Assembly (NCBI GenBank): GCA_944989445.1
Contig: CALYLW010000135.1
Coordinates: 738,217-802,216 of the forward strand
Length of the DNA stretch: 64,000 bases
Direction of reading: 5' to 3'
Origin: Ampullaceana balthica
Taxonomy: Eukaryota > Mollusca > Gastropoda > Lymnaeidae
The notes under the pieces are model-generated. The model searched no databases. It worked only from the letters and a program-made list of their open reading frames with translations, and was not told where the DNA came from. Made by a program: the position numbers and the translations under genes. Shown here in pieces: positions 1 through 11,000 of this stretch (within the stretch, counting starts at the first letter, position 1; every line of letters starts with the position of its first letter).

Positions 1-61
1 TTAATCATACAGAAATACATTTTATATCAGCAAGCAAAACTAAATGTTAATTTATTCTCAC

Positions 62-100
62 CTCGCTCATTCTTTCCAGCTTGCATTGCTTTTAAAATTT
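62..100 (-). CDS. ENOSF1: ENOSF1 exon 8 (last in window)
   Basis: 39 bp; completes Glu, then ILKAMQAGKNER, ending one base into the next codon at a gtgaga donor. Acceptor ttgacag. Matches the family 'EILQKGQIGKKER'. The remaining exons (active-site barrel) lie to the left of the window. Confidence 0.87.
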
Positions 101-3100
101 CTGTCAAAATGAAAAACATTCATTTATGTTGTTATTTTTGGCATGGCTGGCTAACATTGTTTTTAAAAAATTGTATTTGTAATCAAAATACCCAGGAATT
201 TTATTTTTCATTGTTAAAAATTACAAGAAGATTTAATGTAACACCTAATTGGTTCAAATTAATTTAACATAATCAAAATTAAATGGTTTAAAGTTATTTA
301 TTTTTTAGGGTAATTACAGTATAACAAATTTCATGTTGTATTTGTTTTTTTTTGGTTGTTTTTTTGTGTTTTTTTTGCATCATTATTTAAAATATAGAAG
401 AGCCATTTTGATGAAAAACTCAATTATTTTTTTTAGCTATTTAAAAAATATTTTAAAACTTTTAATGATAATATTAAATAATTATTGTATGGTTTTTTTT
501 CCAAGAGAAGGTATTTCTTAATCCATTAATTATCAGAACTTTTATTGTACACATGCATTTTTTAAATATTTTTATTATATGCTAATATTTACGATTTTGA
601 AAGCTTTGAATCAATTTATATTGTATAATTTTATTTAAAAATTTTGTGTATCCATATATCACAAAGAAATCTACTTACCGAGAGCTTCTTCTCTTGTCAG
701 TGTGTCAGTTCTGAGGCCATTAAGATAAAATTTTATTGTTTTTATATTCCTATTTATAAGATTTTTAAAGTAATATTTTTAGTGAAGGATTGTGAGATAA
801 ATAGGTTTTTCCAGAAATATGTTCTTCCAAAATTTTGAATGAATAAATCATTCACAAGTGTTTTTAGATGATAGGTTAAAGAATTTTTTAAAACTTACAA
901 AAGTCTAGACGTAATTGGTAACAGAATAAATCTCTCATGTTTAAAGTTTATTGATAAGAGAATGAATCACTCACATGTGTCTAAAGTCTATAGTTGAAAC
1001 AAGTTGTTCAGGTTCCTTTGGTTTAAATAAATAAAGCATTTTTATTTTTTTCATTTTTAAACACTTAAACAAAATATTATTTTCTAAACTTGAGTACACA
1101 AATATGTCAAATTATTTAAGCTTTTTGATTTCTAACAGAAGAATTTGGAAATATTTTAATTGGACCAAAAGAAAAAGTTCAACTTTTGTGATGCCACTTA
1201 CCATATCAACCAAGAGTTTCCAAAGTGGCTGTAAACATGAATGAAACACTATGACATTTTCAGTGCTATCTTACCATAAATTAAAAAGTACACATGGAGA
1301 ATAAGCTTTATTACTATATTATTTTTAAATATGATGAAAATAATATAATATTATATAAAAATATTGTATTTATACTGAATGCTTTAATAATAATCAACAA
1401 CAACAAAATCTGTAATATTAATCTAATTCTATCATTATTAATAATAATAATAATAATAAATTGATTATTTATATAGCGCTGTATCCCAGTAAGGAACTGG
1501 GCTCACAGCGCTTTACATGAAAGAAATAACATACCTATAAGTATTAAATTAACTTTCATATCACAACAAACACAAAAAATTACAGTACATTATATATAAG
1601 CTACGTTAATCATTTACAAGAAATGTTGTTTCACCAATTTTGAAAATAAATTTTGAAAAGATGTGTCTTAAGTGCAGTCTTGAAGGACTTGATTGTTTGA
1701 ATACTACATATGTGTAATGGTAGAGAATTCCATTGTTTGGCTGCACAAAAAGAGAACGACCTTTCACCAAATGTTTTGGTGCGTGTTGTTGGAACAGAGA
1801 GAACGCACCATTAAAAGAGCGTGAACCTTATTCTACATTACATTAACTATTTGATGTCTTATCTTGTCTTCATCTTATCTGTTACAGACTCTCCTTCTAT
1901 ACAGAAGATTTTTGTGTCCTATGCTTATCTAAGGTTTGTGTCTAGTCCTGCATTCTTATTAGAGTTTTAAATGTTGATAAATTGTTGCTTTTCCTGGTTT
2001 CCTCAGGCAACCTATTCCACACCCAAATTCCGGAACGGGAAGACCAAGAGTTTGTATGTGTTTGTTCTTGCATACGGAATAAGAAAGGTGTTTTTATCCT
2101 TATGTCTATCTGAGGGTTTTATTAAAGTTATCTTTGTGTTGTATTTCTAAATTAGAATTAATTGCTTTATGTCACAAAACCTTTTGCTCCATCTTAGACC
2201 ACAAATCCCAGACAGCATTAACGATAGCAGCAACTGCAAGATGCATCACACCTTTCTCTGGACCTAGCTGTCAGAAAGAAGGAAAATCTTCGATTGAGAA
2301 AAGGTAAAGATACAGTCAGTCATCTTATACATTCAATTGGTCTATTTAAGGCTTTTAAGCACAAGGCAAATAATGCAGCATTAAGTTATGCGTGGAACAT
2401 TATTAAATTTTTCCTGTTACGATATTATTCTGATAGCATAGAACAAAAAGGGAGACAAACCCATCTGATTTGGTCTTCGCTCGTTAGTGATCTCCAAAAT
2501 GATGCAAAGTCTGTAAAAATGGAGGTCAAATCTTGCCCAACTACAAGATGACTCAATAACTTAATCGCTTCACACACTGAAAAAGAAAATTTAAGTAAAG
2601 TAGATTTTGTTTTTAAATTAGCAAGAATAAAAAAAAACTGATTAAGCTTTGTAAATGGATTACAAATAAGAAGAAAAATTGATTTAAGGACTGTCTAGAA
2701 CTCGCATAAGTTAATAAAGTTGGCCAGCAAATAAAGTAGGTATACTATAAAATATATATATATATATATGTTACGGCCAAAGCCCAAAGTCCGGCCACTT
2801 CGCGAAGTGGCCGACTAGTCTGGCCAAAGCCCGAAGTACTAACAATTGTATTTTGGGCTTTGGCCGGCCAATTCGCGAAGTGGCTGGGTAACCTTGGCCA
2901 AAGCCAGATGTGGTAGTGGAAGACTGCTCGGTTAGCGGCACATCTGTCACTTCTGGTGTGTTGGCGTGTACGGGGTAGGTAGACTGCCTTGTTAGTGGCA
3001 CATCTGTCGCTTCTGGTGTGTTGGCGTGTTGGTGTATACGGGGTAGGTACAACATTTGATATGTAAATCATATTCTCTGATACTTTGAATGCTTCGTTAC

Positions 3101-4419
3101 AAGGAAAGGGCTATTATAGGGAGATCCTCACCAAACAGAAATACATCGCTTTAATAGAGGACGTTAAACAAGCTAAAGCAAAGAAGATTATGTACAAAGT
3201 TGATTATCGTCGTCTAAAAAATATGATTTTCTTGAAGTTTGCGGTAAGGAAAGACTTATTGTGCCAGTAACAGTAGACAATAGCGTTATTTTTTACTACC
3301 TGTATTCAGAACAACTGTTCGACTTACTGCACGATACTCACTTGAAAACTGGACATGGAGGTCACACACGGATGGAAAATGAGCTACAAACTAAGTACAA
3401 AAATTTCATCCAAGAAGTCATTACATTCTCTCTTCACTTATGCAAACCATGCATGATCAAATTATATAATCCTAAGAGAGGTCTAGTATGTAAAACTTTG
3501 TTATTTAAAGAATTTAACTCGAGATGCCAGGTGGATCTGATAGACATGTAAAGTAGTCATGACGGCGAGTACAAGTTTATACTCAATTATCAGGATCATT
3601 TAACCAAGTTTGTACTATTGCGACCTCTTAAAAGCAAAACAGCAGAAGAAGTTGCTTACCAGCTACTTGATATCTTCACCACTATAGGGGCTCTACGTGT
3701 GCTTCAATCAGATAATGGGAAAGAATTTGCAAACCAAGTTGTAAATGAGCTTAAAAGACTTATTAAGTTTCACTTTTGTAACTGGTTTTTATCATTTGTA
3801 ACGAACAATCAATGTTAAGTATTAAATCTTACTATTCAACCTTCAATCTGCTCGTGACTGCTCCGAATTTTGGGCTTTGGTCAGCTAATTTACAGCATCT
3901 TTGGCCACTTCGCGAAGTGGCCGATTTCGGGCTTTGGCCGTAACATATATATATATATATATTAAACTATATAATTTGCAATTGTCACGCAAATAGTATC
4001 TTGTCAGTCCTGACCCTACTAATTTTAGAAAGCAGGGAAAACCAAATTACTGCACCAATGCATCAAAAGGTGTGCAAATTAAAGATGCGCTGTAAAAAAA
4101 TATTATATGACGTCATTGTTTTCGCTCATACATGTATTTTAATTTTGGAAAAGGAATCAATGTAAAAATAGGATTTGATGATGGTTAATTATAAAATCAA
4201 AAAACAAAGGGGGCGCCGTAGGCGCCCTGCAACCCCTATTATAAAATACTTTGTGTACATTTCAGAAAGTTTAATATTTCGTATTTATCAAACAAGGACA
4301 AGTTAGTTGGGCTTTTGAAAAAGGTCGGCGCCATAGGCGCCCTAAAAAAAGTGCATTTTTTATAAAATAAATAGATTTCAGCTGAAAACTTCTGTCATTT
4401 TTGACGGGTGATACGCTAG

Positions 4420-4451
<32 letters not shown>

Positions 4452-7372
4452 TATATGTATAAGGCCTTCATCTACTAATGTAAAATAATACAACATACAG
4501 AACAAGGTAGTTCACATTTTGAAGTCCATTTTTTTTAAAGTTGATAAGTCATTAAGTTAATGTTCATTGAAAATGTTGCCATTTGATTTCTTTGTTATTT
4601 TTTTAAAATCTGAACATACTTTATTCCAATATATATTATTAATAGCTAATAGCAAGCCAAAATAAAAATATGCAAATCAAAAAAATTGTTACATATAGTA
4701 ATTAATTGGGAAAATTAGACAAATCTCCCTCTGCTTCTATCACTCCCCCCCCCCAGCATTTCCAGTTCAGGGCTTTCTATCTTGAGATATGCCATATTTC
4801 AAATAAAATTTGCTTCTTAAAATCGGACTTAACATCTGATTATTTATGTTTTTTTAATTCTTGTCATAAGAATTTTATAAAAAATGTCAATGTATGATGA
4901 ATTTTATAAAGTTTTGATTGAACTATACTTAATATTTCAGCTCATAGTGCATGTGTGATAATAAACATTTCTATATTTATTTTAAATTACTGAAGTGACA
5001 TTACGTCCATCTTGAAAGATTTATAGCCTTATTCTTCATCTAATGGGCGTTTTTCTAGGAGGACAGTGGAGGGGTGAGAAGATAAATTGAAAGTAAGTTT
5101 TTTATTTTGTAGTACCATAGGAGTTTGTGGATAATATTGATTTATGTGAATGACATCATTTTTGACCACAGGTTTCAATGAAACAATGTTCTGTTTTTGT
5201 AACTACATGTATTACACTTCTAACTTTAATTCATCTATTAAGGACTAACAAGTGTTACTGTCAAGCAATGTTGTCATAGTAACTTCTAAGTAACCACAGG
5301 TCACAATGAAACAATGTTCTATTTTTTTAACTATTACACTTCTAACTTTAATTGGCCCACTATACCCGGATTTTAGCCTTAAAGAAATTATGTACACATG
5401 ACTGTTGTACACATGACTGTTGTACATATGAATGTTGTACACATGACTGTTGTACACATGACTGTTGTACATATGAATGTTGTACACATGACTATTGTAC
5501 ACATGACTGTTGTACATATGAATGTTGTACACATGACTGTTGTACACATGACTGTTGTACATATGAATGTTGTACACATGACTGTTGTACGCATGACTGT
5601 TGTACATATGAATGTTGTACACATGACTGTTGTACACATGAATGTTGTACACATGACTGTTGTACATATGACTGCTGTACTTATGACTTATGTACATATG
5701 ACTGTTGTACATATGACTTGTGTACATATGACTGTTGTACACGTGACTGCTGTACACATGACTGTTGTACAGATGACTGTTGTACATATGACTGTTGTAC
5801 ATATGACTGCTGTACAGATGACTGTTGTACATATGACTTGTGTACATATGACTGTTGCCCAGATGACTGTTGTACATATGACTTGTGTACAGACGACTGT
5901 TGTACATATGACTTGTATACATATGACTGTTGTACATATGAAAGTTGTACACATGACTGTTGTACATATGACTGCTGTACATATGACTTGTGTACATATG
6001 ACTGTTGTACAGATGACTGCTGTACATATGACTGTTGTACATATGACTGTTATACACATGACTGTTGTACATATGACTGTTGTACAGATGAATGTTGTAC
6101 ACATGACTGTTGTACACATGACTGTTGTACAATTGAGTGTTGTACACATGCCTGTTGTACACATGCCTGTTGTACACATGACTGTTGTACACATGACTGT
6201 TGTACACATGGCTGTTGTACATATGACTGTTGTACATATGACTGTTGTACACATGACTGTTGTACACATGACTGTTGTACAGATGCATGTTGTACACATG
6301 ACTGTTGTACATATGACTGTTGTACACATGACTGTTGTACACATGACTGTTGTACTTATGACTGTTGTACATATGACTGTTTTACATATGACTGCTGTAC
6401 AGATGACTGTTGTACACATGACTGTTGTACAGATGAATGCTGTACATATGACTGTTGTACATATGACTGTTGTACATGACTGTTGTACACATGACTGTAG
6501 TACACATGACTGTTGTTCAATTTAAAGCCATATTAGTTACAATGTATTTTTATAATTGTTTTAATGTGATTCTTCAATTTATACTGGAAAAATATTTTTT
6601 TCTTTTTCTAAATCCAGTGGGAAAACTATATAGAAGAACATTTAAAACATGTACAAAGTAAATATTAACAGTACAGTACATGTTGACATATATAGATTCC
6701 AGCAATTTGAACCAAAAATTATATTTGAGATATTTTTTATGTATAAAGTTGATTTCAAAGTTGGACAATACATATCTCCTTAAATTAAATTTTAAAAACT
6801 TGGGGTTTGGGCCTGAGGGCAAGTTACTTAAAACTTGCGCCTGAAGGCAAGTTACTTGTATCATTTTCTTTTGGATTACATTTTAATTTAATTAAAAATA
6901 TACCTCAAACATTATAAAAATGGTGTATAAAAATTCTGAGCAATTATTATACAATGAATGTTGGCTGTCACTACTTAGGCCAAATGAACATCCTCATTAA
7001 ATTTATCAAGATTTACCGATGTTATTCCCTCTTCCAACTGTGAAGGTAATACCAAATCCCTGAAGGCCTGAGTCAGTTGTTATAGTCACATATGGGCAAG
7101 AATAATCAGGGTCTTTATTCTGGAAAAAAAAACATTTCATTTCAATAATATAATTTGTTAAACAAATGCATGATAATGTTATTGGCAAGATAGAGTGAAA
7201 GAACTTCTAAATAAAAGTCAATAGAAATTAAACATTTTCATTTCTTTTTTAATCTCTTTATAGCCTGATAATTTAATTAGTTTCATATTACCATTGCATC
7301 AGAGCCATCTTTTTCTAAAGAAGTTGGAAACCGGATATCTTTTACACTGATTGATTTAATAATATCAGACAT
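62..7372 (-). CDS. ENOSF1: ENOSF1-like enolase-superfamily dehydratase, 5' part (8 exons, continues off left edge)
   Basis: Joined exons (minus strand, 5' to 3'): 7292-7372, 7017-7119, 2461-2576, 2181-2267, 1202-1228, 975-1015, 679-710, 62-100. All junctions are GT-AG and all phases fit, giving about 175 codons of a family near 440 aa. It starts MSDIIKSISVKDIRFPTSLE and includes the landmarks DPDYSCPYV, GFGITFTVGRG, SLTSEDQIRW, LGPEKGVMHLA, AVWDLW, WKLLVDM and TIDFRHITD, which I recognise from mitochondrial enolase superfamily member 1. Known for the family: Mg-dependent dehydration of L-fuconate to 2-keto-3-deoxy-L-fuconate, mitochondrial in mammals. The visible part is the N-terminal capping domain and the start of the barrel; the catalytic Lys and metal ligands lie outside the window, so activity cannot be judged. 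The 4.4-kb intron 2 is filled with repeats. Upstream of the ATG lies a 35-bp minisatellite. Confidence 0.93.
101..678. other. ENOSF1 intron 7
   Basis: About 0.6 kb of AT-rich intron. The short open frames at 333-521 and 644-838 are low-complexity and do not look coding. I see nothing else here. Confidence 0.7.
679..710 (-). CDS. ENOSF1: ENOSF1 exon 7, 32-bp micro-exon
   Basis: First base completes the Ile codon of the previous exon, then TDTLTREEAL, ending one base into the next Glu. Acceptor gcctcag, donor gtaagt. Matches the family 'ITDVLTEEDAL'. Confidence 0.88.
975..1015 (-). CDS. ENOSF1: ENOSF1 exon 6, 41-bp micro-exon
   Basis: Encodes EPEQLVSTIDFRH plus two bases (AT) of an Ile codon. 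Acceptor aaccaaag has a weak pyrimidine tract; donor gtgagt is strong. Matches the family block 'LVSCIDFRYI'. Confidence 0.88.
1202..1228 (-). CDS. ENOSF1: ENOSF1 exon 5, 27-bp micro-exon
   Basis: Encodes exactly nine residues, PLWKLLVDM, between acceptor gtttacag and a perfect gtaagt donor. The family has 'PVWKLLVDM' here, directly after the residues of exon 4. This exon would be missed by ab initio gene finders. Confidence 0.9.
1436..1830 (-). mobile_element. Non-LTR retrotransposon (CR1/nimbus-like) 3' end
   Basis: On the minus strand, 1779 down to about 1636 encodes FGERSFSFCAAKQWNSLPLH followed by a SFKTALKTHLFK-type tail and a stop. This is the typical extreme C-terminus of CR1/L2-group reverse transcriptases. 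It is followed by the conserved 3' UTR block with 'GCGCTGTATCCCAGTAAGG' and ends in an (ATT)n run (AAT on the plus strand, 1436-1460). 5'-truncated. A second family member is at 56200-56640 on the other strand. Lies in ENOSF1 intron 4. Confidence 0.82.
1845..2130 (-). mobile_element. SINE-like interspersed repeat fragment
   Basis: The block ACTCTCCTTCTATACAGAAG preceded by a TCTTATCT-rich tail recurs at 22278-22335, where it is the 3' part of a tRNA-headed SINE. Past about 1925 the body differs from that copy, so this may be a sister family sharing the same 3' tail. No tRNA promoter is visible here. Confidence 0.5.
2181..2267 (-). CDS. ENOSF1: ENOSF1 exon 4
   Basis: 87 bp, phase 0 at both ends, acceptor tctgacag, donor gttttg (weak but GT). 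Encodes LGPEKGVMHLAVAAIVNAVW and then DLWSKMEQK, the strongest block of family identity in the window. Confidence 0.94.
2461..2576 (-). CDS. ENOSF1: ENOSF1 exon 3
   Basis: 116 bp, acceptor ttctttttcag, donor gtttgt. Encodes CEAIKLLSHLVVGQDLTSIF and then TDFASFWRSLTSEDQIRW; the first two bases complete a Val codon begun in exon 2. The open frame on the opposite strand (2294-2551) is a shadow of this exon. Confidence 0.92.
2926..3053. repeat. Two-copy direct repeat inside the Ginger-like element
   Basis: A roughly 60-68-bp block starting GACTGC and ending TACGGGGTAGGTA is present twice in tandem (about 2926-2985 and 2986-3053). It produces the repeated peptides seen in the minus-strand frames, which are not genes. 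Confidence 0.7.
3085..3818 (+). pseudogene. Integrase (DDE, KRBA2/SCAND3-like) remnant
   Basis: Open pieces in slightly shifted frames read: a basic N-terminal part (ILTKQKYIALIEDV); a zinc-binding-like region with 'HDTHLKTGHGGHTRM' and 'LCKPCM' (HH-CC pattern); then 'NSRCQVDLIDM' (first catalytic Asp), a stop at 3549-3551, 'YKFILNYQDHLTKFVLLRPL' and 'GALRVLQSDNGKEFANQV' (second Asp). It ends before the catalytic Glu expected about 35 residues later. This is the integrase core of Ginger-type transposons and of the domesticated SCAND3/KRBA2 genes. Frame breaks and the missing Glu make it dead. Confidence 0.78.
3946..5386. other. ENOSF1 intron 2, AT-rich part
   Basis: No gene is seen. Contains (TA)n/(CA)n microsatellites at 3946-3962 and 4421-4456, and two GGCGCC-flanked short palindromes (4211-4227 and 4325-4342). 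The short open frames here are low-complexity. Confidence 0.6.
5387..6515. repeat. 15-bp minisatellite, about 75 copies
   Basis: Unit ACATGACTGTTGTAC with variants acaCATG/acaTATG/acaGATG. The first 250 bp form a 45-bp higher-order unit (three 15-mers, the third with GAATG) repeated about five times. Because 15 is divisible by 3 and the unit lacks stops, five-residue repeats read openly for 375 codons in plus and minus frames; these are not genes. Lies in ENOSF1 intron 2. Confidence 0.97.
6516..7016. other. ENOSF1 intron 2, end next to exon 2
   Basis: AT-rich intron. A short direct repeat with GGCAAGTTACTT occurs near 6818 and 6846. No other feature is supported. Confidence 0.6.
7017..7119 (-). 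CDS. ENOSF1: ENOSF1 exon 2
   Basis: 103 bp with acceptor ttttttccag and donor gtaaat. Encodes NKDPDYSCPYVTITTDSG and then LQGFGITFTVGRGNNI, ending with one base of the next Val codon. 'DPDYS..YV..TD' and 'G.GITFT.GRG' are family signatures of the capping domain. Confidence 0.94.
7292..7372 (-). CDS. ENOSF1: ENOSF1 exon 1 (start codon)
   Basis: 27 codons from ATG at 7372 (context CCAAG-ATG) to a gtaata donor, phase 0. Reads MSDIIKSISVKDIRFPTSLE and then KDGSDAM, matching the family's N-terminal 'SVKDIRFPTSL..GSDAMH' block. This homology fixes the start; no upstream in-frame Met is needed. Confidence 0.92.
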
Positions 7373-8066
7373 CTTGGATCATCTGATGAAATAAAAAAAT
7401 GATAATACAATTTCTTTTTGCTTTCACATATTTAAAAAAATTATTTTAAGTGACATGTTAAATCTTGGAGCCTTTCTGAACACATTTAGATTATTGTAAA
7501 AGAAATTAGTAATCAAACAAAAAGATTGTTCACTTTCAGCCACTAAAACTGGATAATTGTGACCTGAAAACAGTGACATACTTTGATAATATGAGTCCCT
7601 CTAACACAGACATTAAATGATAAAATTTTAGGAAGATATATTATACAATGGAATCTCAGATAAAGAAAACTTATTTCAGGCTATTGCTCTGTTCTTGAGG
7701 TGTTATAAGATGGGTTAAAAAAACACATGTATCATGTATTACACATTTTTCATTCAAATTTATATTTTATGACAATTGCTGCTTACTGGGAGTAAAAATA
7801 CAAATTCCAAACAATTTTGACACTGTTCATCAACATATGTGTATGTTATAACCCTGAAGTATTTTTGTTAATCCCAAAGTATTCAAGTCTTAATAGGACA
7901 CTGGTAAAGTAGAAAAATAATATTCATTCAGTAGCATCCAAAGATATTCTTCAAACTGACTTTAAGACAAACAGAAGAATTTGCTGTTCATCTTTGCAAT
8001 ATGTTTATTGGTGACTAATCAACTAGAGTAACCATGTTAACCAATTCTAGACTTGGGCCAAGCTTT
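7373..8066. promoter_or_regulatory. ENOSF1 5' flank (presumed promoter/5' UTR)
   Basis: The 0.7 kb between the ENOSF1 ATG and the 35-bp minisatellite must hold the 5' UTR and core promoter, or an upstream intron. I see no clear TATA box or CpG-rich stretch, so the role is inferred from position only. Confidence 0.3.
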
Positions 8067-11000
8067 CAAGGAATAATGAGATATGCTTTACTTTATTGGT
8101 TCAAGGAATAATGAGATATGCTTTACTTTATTGGTTCAAGGAATAATGAGATATGCTTTACTTTATTGGTTCAAGGAATAATGAGATATGCTTTACTTTA
8201 TTGGTTCAAGGAATATGAGATTGCTTTACTTTATTGTCAGAATAATGAGATATGCTTTACTTTATTGGTTCAAGGAATAATGAGATATGCTTTACTTTAT
8301 TGGTTCAAGGAATAATGAGATATGCTTTACTTTATTGGTTCAAGGAATAATGAGATATGCTTTACTTTATTGGTTCAAGGAATAATGAGATATGCTTTAC
8401 TTTATTGGTTCAAGGAATAATGAGATATGCTTTACTTTATTGGTTCAAGGAATAATGAGATATGCTTTACTTTATTGGTTCAAGGAATAATGAGATATGC
8501 TTTACTTTATTGGTTCAAGGAATAATGAGATATGCTTTACTTTATTGGTTCAAGGAATAATGAGATATGCTTTACTTTATTGGTTCAAGGAATAATGAGA
8601 TATGCTTTACTTTATTGGTTCAAGGAATAATGAGATATGCTTTACTTTATTGGTTCAAGGAATAATGAGATATGCTTTACTTTATTGGTTCAAGGAATAA
8701 TGAGATATGCTTTACTTTATTGGTTCAAGGAATAATGAGATATGCTTTACTTTATTGGTTCAAGGAATAATGAGATATGCTTTACTTTATTGGTTCAAGG
8801 AATAATGAGATATGCTTTACTTTATTGGTTCAAGGAATAATGAGATATGCTTTACTTTATTGGTTCAAGGAATAATGAGATATGCTTTACTTTATTGGTT
8901 CAAGGAATAATGAGATATGCTTTACTTTATTGGTTCAAGGAATAATGAGATATGCTTTACTTTATTGGTTCAAGGAATAATGAGATATGCTTTACTTTAT
9001 TGGTTCAGGATATGGATATGCTTTACTTTATGTCAGGATATGAGATATGCTTTACTTTATTGGTTCAAGGAATAATGAGATATGCTTTACTTTATTGGTT
9101 CAAGGAATAATGAGATATGCTTTACTTTATTGGTTCAAGGAATAATGAGATATGCTTTACTTTATTGGTTCAAGGAATAATGAGATATGCTTTACTTTAT
9201 TGGTTCAAGGAATAATGAGATATGCTTTACTTTATTGGTTCAAGGAATAATGAGATATGCTTTACTTTATTGGTTCAAGGAATAATGAGATATGCTTTAC
9301 TTTATTGGTTCAAGGAATAATGAGATATGCTTTACTTTATTGGTTCAAGGAATAATGAGATATGCTTTACTTTATTGGTTCAAGGAATAATGAGATATGC
9401 TTTACTTTATTGGTTCAAGGAATAGTGAGATATGCTTTACTTTATTGGTTCAAGGAATAATGAGATATGCTTTACTTTATTGGTTCAAGGAATAATGAGA
9501 TATGCTTTACTTTATTGGTTCAAGGAATAATGAGATATGCTTTACTTTATTGGTTCAAGGAATAATGAGATATGCTTTACTTTATTGGTTCAAGGAATAA
9601 TGAGATATGCTTTACTTTATTGGTTCAAGGAATAATGAGATATGCTTTACTTTATTGGTTCAAGGAATAATGAGATATGCTTTACTTTATTGGTTCAAGG
9701 AATAATGAGATATGCTTTACTTTATTGGTTCAAGGAATAATGAGATATGCTTTACTTTATTGGTTCAAGGAATAATGAGATATGCTTTACTTTATTGGTT
9801 CAAGGAATAATGAGATATGCTTTACTTTATTGGTTCAAGGAATAATGAGATATGCTTTACTTTATTGGTTCAAGGAATAATGAGATATGCTTTACTTTAT
9901 TGGTTCAAGGAATAATGAGATATGCTTTACTTTATTGGTTCAAGGAATAATGAGATATGCTTTACTTTATTGGTTCAAGGAATAATGAGATATGCTTTAC
10001 TTTATTGGTTCAAGGAATAATGAGATATGCTTTACTTTATTGGTTCAAGGAATAATGAGATATGCTTTACTTTATTGGTTCAAGGAATAATGAGATATGC
10101 TTTACTTTATTGGTTCAAGGAATAATGAGATATGCTTTACTTTATTGGTTCAAGGAATAATGAGATATGCTTTACTTTATTGGTTCAAGGAATAATGAGA
10201 TATGCTTTACTTTATTGGTTCAAGGAATAGTGAGATATGCTTTACTTTATTGGTTCAAGGAATAATGAGATATGCTTTACTTTATTGGTTCAAGGAATAA
10301 TGAGATATGCTTTACTTTATTGGTTCAAGGAATAATGAGATATGCTTTACTTTATTGGTTCAAGGAATAATGAGATATGCTTTACTTTATTGGTTCAAGG
10401 AATAATGAGATATGCTTTACTTTATTGGTTCAAGGAATAATGAGATATGCTTTACTTTATTGGTTCAAGGAATAATGAGATATGCTTTACTTTATTGGTT
10501 CAAGGAATAATGAGATATGCTTTACTTTATTGGTTCAAGGAATAATGAGATATGCTTTACTTTATTGGTTCAAGGAATAATGAGATATGCTTTACTTTAT
10601 TGGTTCAAGGAATAATGAGATATGCTTTACTTTATTGGTTCAAGGAATAATGAGATATGCTTTACTTTATTGGTTCAAGGAATAATGAGATATGCTTTAC
10701 TTTATTGGTTCAAGGAATAATGAGATATGCTTTACTTTATTGGTTCAAGGAATAATGAGATATGCTTTACTTTATTGGTTCAAGGAATAATGAGATATGC
10801 TTTACTTTATTGGTTCAAGGAATAATGAGATATGCTTTACTTTATTGGTTCAAGGAATAATGAGATATGCTTTACTTTATTGGTTCAAGGAATAATGAGA
10901 TATGCTTTACTTTATTGGTTCAAGGAATAATGAGATATGCTTTACTTTATTGGTTCAAGGAATAATGAGATATGCTTTACTTTATTGGTTCAAGGAATAA

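Larger units (their letters stand above)
2769..3945 (+). mobile_element. Ginger-like DNA transposon remnant with integrase fragments
   Basis: Bounded by terminal inverted repeats: TGTTACGGCCAAAGCCC at 2769 and its complement GGGCTTTGGCCGTAACA ending at 3945. It sits inside a (TA)n run that hides any target duplication. Just inside each end lies the palindrome CCACTTCGCGAAGTGG (2803 and 3905; a variant near 2870). The interior encodes pieces of a retroviral-type integrase (see 3085-3818). TG..CA ends plus this integrase match Ginger/TDD cut-and-paste elements. At 1.18 kb with stops and no complete catalytic triad it is non-autonomous. It lies in ENOSF1 intron 2. Confidence 0.75.

Noticed and set aside
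2294..2551. Plus-strand 85-codon open frame
   Set aside because: Antisense shadow of ENOSF1 exon 3, whose minus-strand reading matches the family and splices in phase.
5245..6525. 375-codon frames on both strands as a repeat protein
   Set aside because: They are the 15-bp minisatellite in three frames; flanked by AT-rich intron of ENOSF1 and without any non-repeat domain.
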